Positions 27,704-35,233 of a stretch of 64,000 nt of DNA are shown in pieces (position 1 is the stretch's first letter; every line of letters starts with the position of its first letter). Made by a program: the position numbers and the translations under genes. The stretch covers positions 2,891,881-2,955,880 of the forward strand of contig NZ_OX267715.1 in assembly GCF_946151075.1 (NCBI RefSeq), read 5' to 3'. Source of the stretch: Neobacillus sp. Marseille-Q6967. GTDB lineage: Bacteria; Bacillota; Bacilli; Bacillales; Cytobacillaceae. Below the pieces are notes generated by a model, which did not search any database, was not told the DNA's origin, and saw only the letters and a program-made list of their open reading frames with translations.

Positions 27704-28725
27704 CCAACCACCCCTTCTATTGGCTTACTAGTTTCATAGAGCAGGCACGCTACTTCGTGACCTTGCTCCACCTCTTTAAGCAATGGGGTGATTTTCTGAC
27801 ATTCAGGCCTCGCCTTTGGACAACGATTAGCAAAACGGCAGCCCGTTTTTGGCATATTCGTTAGTGATGGCACAATCCCTTGTATAGAGGTTAGCCGCTC
27901 TTCTTTTTCATCCATTTTCGGTATAGCCCCTAATAATAACGATGTATATGGATGCTTTGGATTATAGAACAATGTGTCAACATCTGTACGCTCTACAATT
28001 TTTCCAGCGTACATAACAATAACCTCGTCACACATTTCTGCGACTACACCTAGATCATGTGTGATGAGTATAATTGACATATCATTTACTTCTTGAATAT
28101 CTTTTAAAAGTTCCAAAATTTGCGCCTGAACGGTTACATCCAGTGCAGTAGTTGGTTCGTCAGCAATTAATAGTCTAGGCTGACAGGCAATCGCCATGGC
28201 TATCATAACCCGCTGGCGCATACCGCCTGATAATTGGTGGGGATATTCATCTACCAGTTTTTCCGGACGGGAAATCCCCACACTTTTTAGTAACGCAATA
28301 CTCTTTTGCCTTGCTTCCTGTTTTGAGATTTTCATATGATTAAACAATACTTCTTGCAGCTGATAACCAATCGAAAACACCGGATTTAATGATGTCATCG
28401 GTTCTTGGAATATCATAGAAATGTCTTTGCCGCGTATTTTATTAATTTGAGATTCCGACATTTTCTCAAGGTTAAGGCCATCAAAAATGATTTCACCAGA
28501 TTTAATTTTCCCAATTCCTTTTGGTAAAAGCTGCATAATGGATAGACTCATTACCGATTTTCCGCATCCTGATTCCCCAACTACGCCAACAATCTGGCGC
28601 GGTTTAACTTTAAATGATACATGGTCAACTGCATTATAATAAGTTCCATCTATATCAAATGCAGTTTCTAGGTTTTTCAATTCGAGCAATGGTGCCTCTT
28701 TGAGTAGAGATTTGTTTGTGCTCAT
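27700..28725 (-). CDS. appD: oligopeptide ABC transporter ATPase AppD
   Basis: A 341-residue ABC ATPase with Walker A GESGCGKS, signature SGGMRQRVMIA, Walker B RLLIADEPTTALD and a C-terminal extension with CRFANRCPKARPEC. It is the first gene of appDFABC and forms the motor with AppF. GAGGTG precedes the ATG. A sigma-A type promoter lies 54 bases upstream. Confidence 0.92.
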   Translation of the reverse strand: MSTNKSLLKEAPLLELKNLETAFDIDGTYYNAVDHVSFKVKPRQIVGVVGESGCGKSVMSLSIMQLLPKGIGKIKSGEIIFDGLNLEKMSESQINKIRGKDISMIFQEPMTSLNPVFSIGYQLQEVLFNHMKISKQEARQKSIALLKSVGISRPEKLVDEYPHQLSGGMRQRVMIAMAIACQPRLLIADEPTTALDVTVQAQILELLKDIQEVNDMSIILITHDLGVVAEMCDEVIVMYAGKIVERTDVDTLFYNPKHPYTSLLLGAIPKMDEKEERLTSIQGIVPSLTNMPKTGCRFANRCPKARPECQKITPLLKEVEQGHEVACLLYETSKPIEGVVG

Positions 28726-28778
28726 AGTACACCTCTTACTTTTTGAATTATTCAGTCAATTCGTTATACTTAAATAGA

Positions 28779-28807
28779 ATTTTATTACAGAATTATTACA
28801 ATTGCAA
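28779..28807 (-). promoter_or_regulatory. sigma-A promoter of the app operon
   Basis: On the minus strand TTGCAA (28807-28802), 17-base spacer, TAAAAT (28784-28779) with an upstream TG. The transcript would start about 53 bases before the appD ATG. Confidence 0.6.
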
Positions 28808-28887
28808 GATTTTTTTGTATAGTCAAAATTTAATATTATACTAGTATTAGACGAAGCCTTTATTTATCGGCTTCTTTTAATGACTAT

Positions 28888-29667
28888 CTATTCATTTATT
28901 ACATACTTTTCCGCAGGCAGCCCAAATGATAGTTTTGCAGAATAATGATTCTCCTTATAAAAATCACTGACTAGTTTGAATCCGGCAGCATAACCTAATA
29001 GCTTAGGAAACCTGCCTAACCCATATAAAAGTTCATCATGCTTGGGTTCTGTTTTTTTTAGATCTAGTTGATTTTTTAAATATTTATTCCACCATTCCTG
29101 GTATTCTTGATCCGTATAAAGATTGCACCAATTTGCGAGGTATTTTCGACCACAATGTACTAACACAGCATATTCTGCCAGTCCCTCAATAATGAGTGAA
29201 TCGAGTAATGTATATTCTTTAAATGGTTTCTTTTGTTTATTCAGCCTGCAGACATGGTGATATTCATGAACAAACAGCGCTTCTAACTCCCTGTAGTCTA
29301 CCTTGTCGGATAAAAATAGAAACATCCGATCAGGATAGGAAACTCCTCCCTTTGTTTTTTCATCATTTCTCCCCAAAAAATTTCTGCGTTGATTAATAGG
29401 AAATAAATAAATAGGAATATCAGGACCCTTCCATTTACTTTGATATAGCTTAAAAATTTTGTCACTTTCATGCCAAAGATTATTTTTTCTAATGGCTTCA
29501 AATTGGTCTCTGCATATTTTTGAAGGTTTATACATTCCAAAATTTTGCAATTGCCGATAGATTTCAACAGGTTTATGTCCAGGAAACTGGGAAATCAATT
29601 TTTTACAAATTGCCATAGGCCTGTCAAAATCCTCTTCCAGCCAAACATCTGTATCCACAATACCCAT
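28888..29667 (-). CDS. yjaZ: YjaZ-like putative zinc protease (DUF2268)
   Basis: A 259-residue protein with a zincin motif HEYHH at about 134-138, inside LEALFVHEYHHVCRLN. Downstream are EGLAEY with a plausible third ligand and a mixed helical C-terminus. This is the DUF2268 pattern of YjaZ. It is probably a cytoplasmic metal-dependent peptidase of unknown substrate. A GTG one codon upstream (29670) is equally well spaced from GGGAG. The gene follows fabHA-fabF on the same strand, as in B. subtilis, but a 240-bp repeat element separates them. Confidence 0.82.
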   Translation of the reverse strand: MGIVDTDVWLEEDFDRPMAICKKLISQFPGHKPVEIYRQLQNFGMYKPSKICRDQFEAIRKNNLWHESDKIFKLYQSKWKGPDIPIYLFPINQRRNFLGRNDEKTKGGVSYPDRMFLFLSDKVDYRELEALFVHEYHHVCRLNKQKKPFKEYTLLDSLIIEGLAEYAVLVHCGRKYLANWCNLYTDQEYQEWWNKYLKNQLDLKKTEPKHDELLYGLGRFPKLLGYAAGFKLVSDFYKENHYSAKLSFGLPAEKYVINE

Positions 29668-29740
29668 CACATAGCCACTCCCGTTTGATTACTTTCTCCT
29701 ATTTTATGAATGGCCGGAGAAGGGGTTCGTGAAAGAACAA

Positions 29741-29980
29741 AAAGCGCAAGCGCCTTGATCAGGGGCGACAGGCATAAGACAAGCCGGCTAGAAGGTTGCT
29801 CTTTAACCTTCTGGACGGATTGACCGAAATGTGGAGGCGACTGCACTGGGACGAAGGCGTAAGACGAACACTGCAAGAAGGCGCTTTTTGCCTTCTTCAG
29901 GGGGCGGCTTACGGCTCGAGTCCCAAGGAGCCGAAACTAGACATGCTTATGACCCCGAGCCCCTAGGCGCTGGAGCTAGA
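29741..29980. repeat. 240-bp repeat element, AAAGCGCAAGCGCC ... GGCGCTGGAGCTAGA (long form)
   Basis: Left end AAAGCGCAAGCGCCTTGATC and right end CCCCTAGGCGCTGGAGCTAG match the ends of the 63-bp element at 61801-61863. About 175 bases of extra GC-rich palindromic sequence lie in the middle, including AGAAGGTTGCTCTTTAACCT and TGCAAGAAGGCGCTTTTTGC. It is non-coding; a short open frame across it has no ribosome site. Confidence 0.75.
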
Positions 29981-30036
29981 TTCAAATATCTCGCCAAGTT
30001 ATCAACACTTTATAAATTTTATAAATTCCTTAAGAA

Positions 30037-30067
30037 TAAAAAATCGACCAGGTTTCTCCTGGTCGAT
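30037..30067 (-). terminator. terminator of fabHA-fabF
   Basis: ATCGACCAGG / CCTGGTCGAT stem, five-base loop, then TTTTTTATTC on the minus strand. Confidence 0.9.
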
Positions 30068-30072
30068 GGGTA

Positions 30073-31314
30073 TTATTTTTCGTATTTTTTAAAGACGATC
30101 GTGGCATTATGACCGCCAAAACCTAATGAATTACTTAAAGCTGCTTTTATTTCCTGTGAACGTGCTTTGTTTGGAACATAATCTAAATCACATTCAGGAT
30201 CAGGTGTTTCATAATTAATAGTTGGCGGAAGAACACTATCTTTCATCGCTAATACCGTAAAAATCGCCTCTACTCCACCTGCTGCACCGAGAAGATGTCC
30301 CGTCATTGATTTAGTAGAGCTAATAGCTAACTTATAAGCATGTTCACCGAACACTTCTTTCACCGCAAGAGTCTCAAACTTATCATTGTATTCTGTACTC
30401 GTTCCGTGAGCATTGATATAATCGATATCTTCTGGTTTTAACCCGCCATCATTTATTGCCATTTTCATTGCACGAGCACCGCCTTCACCCGCTGGGGCTG
30501 GTGCTGTAATATGGTAAGCATCACCAGTAGCTCCATAACCAACGATTTCAGCATAGATGTTTGCACCACGTGCTAGTGCATGTTCCAGTTCCTCAAGAAC
30601 AACAATACCTGCACCTTCACCTATAACAAATCCATCACGATTTTTATCAAACGGTCTGCTGGCCGTGTTTGGATCTGGATTTGTAGATAAGGCCGTGTTT
30701 GCACAGAATCCAGCTACTGACATTTTTGTAATCGGCGCCTCTGCTCCGCCTGTAACCATCACATCAGCATCACCGCGCTGAATAACTTTAAAGGCATCAC
30801 CAATTGAATTAGTACCTGTAGCACAAGCTGTAACTGTACATGAATTAAAACCTTTTGCTCCGAGTCTAATCGAAACCTGGCCTGTAGCCATATCTGGAAT
30901 AAGCATCGGAACAAAGAATGGGCTTACTCTGCGGTAACCTCTTTTTTGAAAAATTTCGTATTGTTCCTCAAAAGTTTCCATTCCACCAATCCCCGAACCA
31001 ATCCAAACACCAACCCGCGGTGCATTTTCCTCGTTAATAGTTAGTTTTGCATCCTCAACAGCCATCAATGATGCGGCAACCGCATACTGAGTAAAACGGT
31101 CCATTTTTCTTGCTTCTTTTCGGTCCATATAGGCTTCTGGATTAAAGTCATTAATTTGTGCGGCTACTTTTGCTGGATACTCATCTGCGTTTACTCTTGT
31201 TAAAGGCCCGATTCCTGATTTTCCTTCGACAATGCCCTGCCAAGTGGTTTCAACATTCAGGCCAAGCGGGGTGACCGCTCCAAGGCCTGTTACCACAACC
31301 CTGCGTTTTTCCAT
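30073..31314 (-). CDS. fabF: beta-ketoacyl-ACP synthase II FabF
   Basis: A 413-residue condensing enzyme of type II fatty acid synthesis. The Cys-His-His triad is C164 (VTACATGT), H303 (NAHGTST) and H340 (SMTGHLLG). It elongates acyl-ACP with malonyl-ACP in the cytoplasm. It is 50 bp after fabHA and is probably transcribed with it under the FapR-type control seen upstream of fabHA. Length and motifs are canonical. Confidence 0.97.
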   Translation of the reverse strand: MEKRRVVVTGLGAVTPLGLNVETTWQGIVEGKSGIGPLTRVNADEYPAKVAAQINDFNPEAYMDRKEARKMDRFTQYAVAASLMAVEDAKLTINEENAPRVGVWIGSGIGGMETFEEQYEIFQKRGYRRVSPFFVPMLIPDMATGQVSIRLGAKGFNSCTVTACATGTNSIGDAFKVIQRGDADVMVTGGAEAPITKMSVAGFCANTALSTNPDPNTASRPFDKNRDGFVIGEGAGIVVLEELEHALARGANIYAEIVGYGATGDAYHITAPAPAGEGGARAMKMAINDGGLKPEDIDYINAHGTSTEYNDKFETLAVKEVFGEHAYKLAISSTKSMTGHLLGAAGGVEAIFTVLAMKDSVLPPTINYETPDPECDLDYVPNKARSQEIKAALSNSLGFGGHNATIVFKKYEK

Positions 31315-31364
31315 TCATGACATCTCCTTTACATTACTGTTCCCAATCTATTTATAAACGACTA

Positions 31365-32297
31365 TTATTTACCCCATCTAATTGCAATAGCGCCCCATGT
31401 CAGGCCGCCGCCAAATCCTACCATGACGATCAAATCATCATCTTTAATTTTACCAGCCTCCAGCTCTTCAACAATACTGATTGGTATAGATGCTGCAGAT
31501 GTATTGCCGTATTTATGGACGGTCTTAGACATTTTCTCCACTGGAAGTTCCAACCGCTGTCTAGAAGCCTCCATAATTCGGATATTTGCTTGGTGCGGTA
31601 TTAGAAAATCAACATCTTCCTTTGTAAGGCCGGCTTTTTCTAATACATTGATACAGCTTTCTCCCATTTGGCGAACAGCAAATTTAAACACTTCACGGCC
31701 ATTCATGATAATATACTCATCTTGGTATAAGTGTTTAGCCCCTGTCCCATCAGCTCCAAGTTCAAAAGATAGAATCCCTCTATTTTCGGAAACTTGGCCC
31801 AGGATAACAGCACCTGCACCATCACCAAATAAAACAGCTGTGTTTCGATCTTCCCAGTTCGTAACTTTGGAAAGCTTTTCAACTCCAACTACTAAGACAT
31901 GCTTATAAACACCCGATTCGATAAATTGCTTACCTGTGACAATTCCATACATAAAACCCGCACAAGCAGCACTTACATCCATCGCCGCTGCCTTTTTTGC
32001 CCCTAAGCGTTCTTGAAGCATACAGGCTACTGATGGAAAAGGCTGGTCAGGCGTAACGGTTGCCACTAATATTAGGTCAATATCTTCAGGAGAGATTCCT
32101 GCATCCTCAATTGCTTTTTTAGCGGCTTCATATCCCATATCAGAAGTATCAATATCATCTCCAGCAATTCTTCTTTCTTCTATACCCGTTCTAGTCCGAA
32201 TCCATTCATCTGACGTATCCACCATTTTTTCTAAATCCGCATTGGTAAGAATTTTTTCTGGCAAATATCTTCCGATTCCAACAATACCTGCTTTCAT
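31365..32297 (-). CDS. fabHA: beta-ketoacyl-ACP synthase III FabHA
   Basis: A 310-residue KAS III that starts fatty acid synthesis by condensing acyl-CoA (branched in Bacillus) with malonyl-ACP. The active-site Cys is C112 in SAACAGF. The His and Asn of the Cys-His-Asn triad are in PHQANIR and HKYGNTSAAS. AAGGAGATG precedes the ATG. A sigma-A promoter overlapped by a FapR-like operator lies 38-83 bases upstream. Confidence 0.95.
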   Translation of the reverse strand: MKAGIVGIGRYLPEKILTNADLEKMVDTSDEWIRTRTGIEERRIAGDDIDTSDMGYEAAKKAIEDAGISPEDIDLILVATVTPDQPFPSVACMLQERLGAKKAAAMDVSAACAGFMYGIVTGKQFIESGVYKHVLVVGVEKLSKVTNWEDRNTAVLFGDGAGAVILGQVSENRGILSFELGADGTGAKHLYQDEYIIMNGREVFKFAVRQMGESCINVLEKAGLTKEDVDFLIPHQANIRIMEASRQRLELPVEKMSKTVHKYGNTSAASIPISIVEELEAGKIKDDDLIVMVGFGGGLTWGAIAIRWGK

Positions 32298-32334
32298 GGA
32301 ATCATCTCCTTATATCAATGATTTATTATCAATT

Positions 32335-32353
32335 ATTATGACTTGGTACTAAT
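32335..32353 (-). promoter_or_regulatory. FapR-like operator upstream of fabHA
   Basis: On the minus strand ATTAGTACCAAGTCATAAT closely resembles the FapR site described before B. subtilis fabHA (TTAGTACCTAGTCTTAAT). It begins inside the -10 region, the arrangement expected for repression relieved by malonyl-CoA/ACP. Confidence 0.75.
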
Positions 32354-32380
32354 TTTATCAAATCGTTACGGCTTTAACAA
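32352..32380 (-). promoter_or_regulatory. sigma-A promoter of fabHA-fabF
   Basis: TTGTTA (32380-32375), spacer of 17, TAAAAT (32357-32352) on the minus strand, overlapping the FapR-like site. Confidence 0.7.
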
Positions 32381-32484
32381 CTATTAAATCCTTTAAATCC
32401 CCGCCAATGTCTATACCTTTTATTTGTCCACTTCATAATTTATTATGTGAGAAATTATTTATTCAAAGGAGGCAGTTCATAATA

Positions 32485-32730
32485 ATGGAAGAGGATAAAG
32501 AACGTTATAGCGAAAATAGAGATGATCGCTTTGCCCGTTTTTTATTTGGCGGCCCCAAAAGAGGGCAAAGCAGGCCCGTGGATCCTAAACCATCAAGTCA
32601 TGATCAATCAACACTTGACTTCGGAGCTTTATTAGAAAATATCGATGCACTAATGGAATCCGCACAAAATTTAAAACCAATCTTTAAAAAAACTTATCCT
32701 TTTATTCAACAATTTTTTAAAAAGAAATAA
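32485..32730 (+). CDS. small hydrophilic protein between comZ and fabHA, function unknown
   Basis: An 81-residue, highly charged protein. The N-terminal half is probably disordered (KERYSENRDDRFARFLFGG). The C-terminal helix is predicted around LLENIDALMESAQNLKPIF and it ends FFKKK. The ATG at 32485 follows AAAGGAGG by 12 bases. It lies antiparallel between fabHA and comZ, where B. subtilis has yjzB in the same relative orientation, so it may be that gene; I do not recognise the sequence itself. Confidence 0.6.
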   Translation: MEEDKERYSENRDDRFARFLFGGPKRGQSRPVDPKPSSHDQSTLDFGALLENIDALMESAQNLKPIFKKTYPFIQQFFKKK

Positions 32731-32757
32731 GCTGCCGTTATACGCGGCAGCTTTTAT
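32729..32757. terminator. bidirectional terminator between the 81-residue gene and comZ
   Basis: AGCTGCCG / CGGCAGCT stem with loop TTATACG, flanked by A- and T-rich tails. Confidence 0.75.
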
Positions 32758-32954
32758 TATTCCCTATTTAGTTCCTTTTTGGCATCCTCCACACCTAATT
32801 CGTATGCCTCATTCATGACTTTTGTAAATAAGGTCATAAATGGTTGAACTAAATCCATTGATAATTCAATACCTGATTGCTCAAAGGCCTCTTTTGCTTC
32901 TGGGAGGTATTTCATAGCGATTTGCATGAATTGCAGCGACTTTTCCTGTTCCAT
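32757..32954 (-). CDS. comZ: ComG operon repressor ComZ
   Basis: A 65-residue helical protein whose sequence (EKSLQFMQIAMKYLPEAKE, then IELSMDLVQPFMTLFTKVMN) is a clear ComZ. In B. subtilis ComZ represses comG transcription and is co-transcribed with med. Here the gene directly upstream is a Rossmann-type yjaV-like gene and no med is seen. AAGGAGATCGAA precedes the ATG. Confidence 0.9.
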   Translation of the reverse strand: MEQEKSLQFMQIAMKYLPEAKEAFEQSGIELSMDLVQPFMTLFTKVMNEAYELGVEDAKKELNRE

Positions 32955-33056
32955 TTCGATCTCCTTCAGGTGTTTATTAAGATTTTTCGTTTTCTATGTA
33001 CTTTGAAAGAGTACATTTTTTATTGTATCCTTGTAACGAAAAATTGAAAAGTAAAT

Positions 33057-33890
33057 TCACCTTTCGTACAACCTTTCTGTTAATTCGATTTGTTTTTTCA
33101 AACCATCAGAAACATCTATCGAATTCTTCACCTCTATTTTTATTACTTCTTTTTCCACTTCACGATCGTTTTTTTTGTTAGAAAACCGGTCAACGTTCAG
33201 CTGTAAAAAAGACGCACATTGATTCCATTGTCCTTCCACACTATTTTTAAGCAAAAAATCTCCCGTTTTTTCACTTTCGATCAGCTCAACAATGACCTTT
33301 AATGCATCCTCAATATAAAGAGCGTCCTCTGTTTCCTCACGTATCCCTTTAAACATTGTGCCTCTATTTAAGTTTTCTAAAATTGAATGCTGAAAAATAA
33401 AAGTTTCCGGCTGCCATGGCCCGTACATGGTTGGCAGGTTAATAATTTGGATTTCAATTCCAAACTTTTTAACCTGATTTACAAAATTAGATAATGAAGT
33501 TAACTTCCCCTGATCTTCTATATCCGCCAGCAATTGACGCGGGACAATTAATATCAGCTTTCCGTTCCCTTTGTTCATCCTTTTTACCTTTGTAAAAAAA
33601 GACTGTGTAAAGGTTTCAGCTTTTAATAAATCTTCTTGATATAGCATATAAAGATCATAAAGCGATAAAATAATCCTTTCTTCTGTGTCTGCTGATTGAA
33701 TCCAGTCTTGATAGGAAAGTTCGAAGAAATTTGCATTTCGTCCTATTTCCATCCGTTTTTCATCTAGAAACTTTCCATTATTGGTTGTTTCGACTGTGAC
33801 TCCGTTTATTTCGACGCCTTTCTCGAGCAATGCCTTACAAACATGGAAACTGACAAAGTCAAATACACATAAAATAACAGCCTTGTCCAT
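33057..33890 (-). CDS. Rossmann-fold (NAD-dependent epimerase-like) protein, YjaV-like
   Basis: A 277-residue soluble protein. The N-terminus AVILCVFDFVSFHVCKALLEKG resembles the first beta-alpha unit of extended short-chain dehydrogenases, but the glycine-rich GxxGxxG is missing. NLPTMYGPWQPETFIF near 155 resembles the epimerase motif region, though no YxxxK is evident. It may be a non-catalytic relative. Its place beside comZ and the next hydrolase-like gene matches B. subtilis yjaV, an uncharacterised gene. GGAGG lies 11 bases before the ATG. Confidence 0.55.
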   Translation of the reverse strand: MDKAVILCVFDFVSFHVCKALLEKGVEINGVTVETTNNGKFLDEKRMEIGRNANFFELSYQDWIQSADTEERIILSLYDLYMLYQEDLLKAETFTQSFFTKVKRMNKGNGKLILIVPRQLLADIEDQGKLTSLSNFVNQVKKFGIEIQIINLPTMYGPWQPETFIFQHSILENLNRGTMFKGIREETEDALYIEDALKVIVELIESEKTGDFLLKNSVEGQWNQCASFLQLNVDRFSNKKNDREVEKEVIKIEVKNSIDVSDGLKKQIELTERLYER

Positions 33891-33977
33891 CTAAATATCC
33901 AGCCTCCCCTGATTCCCTTTAATGAATCCTATGCGGTATTGCATGGATTTATATCTTTTTAGGAGAGGCATTATGTG

Positions 33978-34700
33978 TTAAAGCACTTTTTCATTTTCCT
34001 TAAAAAACTTAATAAACATATTACCCAGTTGTTGTTTCTTTTCAGGGACCATATAATTTGGACTTATGTTAGAACCAGCTAATAATTTCTGCAGCTGTTT
34101 AGACTGATTATAGGATTTACCACCTGCCATCACATGGATTACTTTAATCGGTATATTCTTATCAAAACTGACAGAGTCTTCCATATACTTTAATTCATTT
34201 TCAATTGTACTTTTGTCATGGTTATAGGCTTCGGCCAATTCTTTTATCAATTTTTTATAAAAAAACTTGTGTTCCTTTTCTAGTTCGATATGTCCTTTTA
34301 ATGAAAGAATTGGATTTAGTAAAATCACGGATCTTAATTGGCCTTGCATTCTCTCCATTAATTTGATTGCTACAAGAGCACCCATTCCTTCTGCCAGTAG
34401 ATGAATTTTATTATTAAGAATTTCACTTCGAATGACATGTTGATAAAGCCTTTGCGCCAGGTTTACAGCTTGTTCACTTCCCCAGTTACGTCCATATAAA
34501 TTTGAGGAAAAAAGTGTATATCCTGATTGTTTTAAATGATTTATAATAGCCAGTTTCCCTTCATTTTGAGTCCAAAAGCATTTATTTTCATCAACGAAAT
34601 GCCTTTCGTCCCCAATAACTAAGATTCCAAAACCTGTAGGCTTTTCAGGGTAATGGATAATATTCCACTGCGTATCCATCTGAAAATTCCGGTTCTCCAT
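33978..34700 (-). CDS. alpha/beta-hydrolase-like protein lacking the serine elbow (YjaU-like)
   Basis: A 240-residue protein with an alpha/beta hydrolase outline: FGILVIGDERHF as first core strand, HLLAEGMGALVAIKLMER at the nucleophile elbow, SVILLNPILSL, and IPIKVIHVMAGGKSYNQS at the acid-strand position. The elbow reads AEGMG where active enzymes have GxSxG, so the serine is a glycine. ATG at 34700 is chosen because AAAGGAG is eight bases upstream. It is followed by the yjaV-like gene on the same strand. The position matches B. subtilis yjaU. Confidence 0.5.
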   Translation of the reverse strand: MENRNFQMDTQWNIIHYPEKPTGFGILVIGDERHFVDENKCFWTQNEGKLAIINHLKQSGYTLFSSNLYGRNWGSEQAVNLAQRLYQHVIRSEILNNKIHLLAEGMGALVAIKLMERMQGQLRSVILLNPILSLKGHIELEKEHKFFYKKLIKELAEAYNHDKSTIENELKYMEDSVSFDKNIPIKVIHVMAGGKSYNQSKQLQKLLAGSNISPNYMVPEKKQQLGNMFIKFFKENEKVL

Positions 34701-34784
34701 CGCTAAATCTCCTTTTACATATTTCCTCAAAATATTGTATGTGATTTCACATATGTTGAATGGGAGAATAGCCTAATTTCTTTA

Positions 34785-34889
34785 ATGTCTACGGCATTTT
34801 TAATATTTGTTTTAGCGGTATTACAAATGTCAACTTTTGCGTTTATTATTTTTGATGTGTATGGTAATATTGTTAGAGATGAAAAATAG
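34785..34889 (+). CDS. possible 34-residue membrane peptide upstream of yjzD
   Basis: A short frame encodes MSTAFLIFVLAVLQMSTFAF and ends VRDEK. It is a single hydrophobic helix with a charged tail, ending 18 bases before the yjzD start. There is no convincing ribosome site (GGGAG is about 18 bases upstream). It may be only the yjzD leader. Confidence 0.25.
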   Translation: MSTAFLIFVLAVLQMSTFAFIIFDVYGNIVRDEK

Positions 34890-34907
34890 GGTTAGAGGTG
34901 AGAATTA

Positions 34908-35093
34908 GTGCGATATTTTTGGACTTTTTTCTGGGCGTTTCTTTTAGTGCAAATGCTTTCATATGTTGTTAGTTCCATGACAGAAGGTGGAGTATTCAAT
35001 TTCGCATCAGGCGCAATTGTATCCGTAGGAGTAACCATCTTTATCTTAGCTGCAACTGCAGTCATTCCAAATGAACCTGCTCAAAAACATTAA
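34908..35093 (+). CDS. yjzD: DUF2929 small membrane protein YjzD
   Basis: A 61-residue protein with two hydrophobic segments (about 3-22 and 30-51). The first carries the family pattern YFWTFFWAFLLVQMLSYVVSSM, and it ends in a hydrophilic tail. It is recognised as the YjzD/DUF2929 family. The start is GTG with GAGGTGAG upstream. It lies divergent from the yjaU-like gene. Function unknown. Confidence 0.75.
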   Translation: MRYFWTFFWAFLLVQMLSYVVSSMTEGGVFNFASGAIVSVGVTIFILAATAVIPNEPAQKH

Positions 35094-35099
35094 GTGCAT

Positions 35100-35132
35100 A
35101 AAAAGGTCATCCTTAGCTGGATGACCTTTTTT
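35100..35132 (+). terminator. terminator after yjzD
   Basis: AAAAGGTCATCC / GGATGACCTTTT stem with a T tract; loop TTAGCT. Confidence 0.85.
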
Positions 35133-35141
35133 AATTATATA

Positions 35142-35220
35142 GGCTGTGTTAAACTTGCCTGTTGATTTCCGCTCCAATCAACAGAGTGGCACAAAATCAA
35201 CAATAACATTTAACATAGCC
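35142..35220 (-). repeat. 79-bp repeat element with GGCTATGTTAAA termini (short form)
   Basis: Read on the minus strand it starts GGCTATGTTAAATGTTATTG and ends CAAGTTTAACACAGCC, with TTGATTGGAGCGGAAATCAA in the centre. It is the element of 20754-20936 minus about 100 bases of GC-rich interior. It lies just downstream of clpB. Confidence 0.75.
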
Positions 35221-35233
35221 ATTATTTAAAAAA

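Noticed and set aside
28853..28876. GAAGCC/GGCTTC hairpin as app or yjaZ terminator
   Set aside because: Short stem with a ten-base loop and its T-rich side points away from both neighbouring genes.
29831..30112. 93-residue open frame on the plus strand
   Set aside because: It lies over the GC-rich repeat and the fabF terminator, has no ribosome site and no family resemblance.
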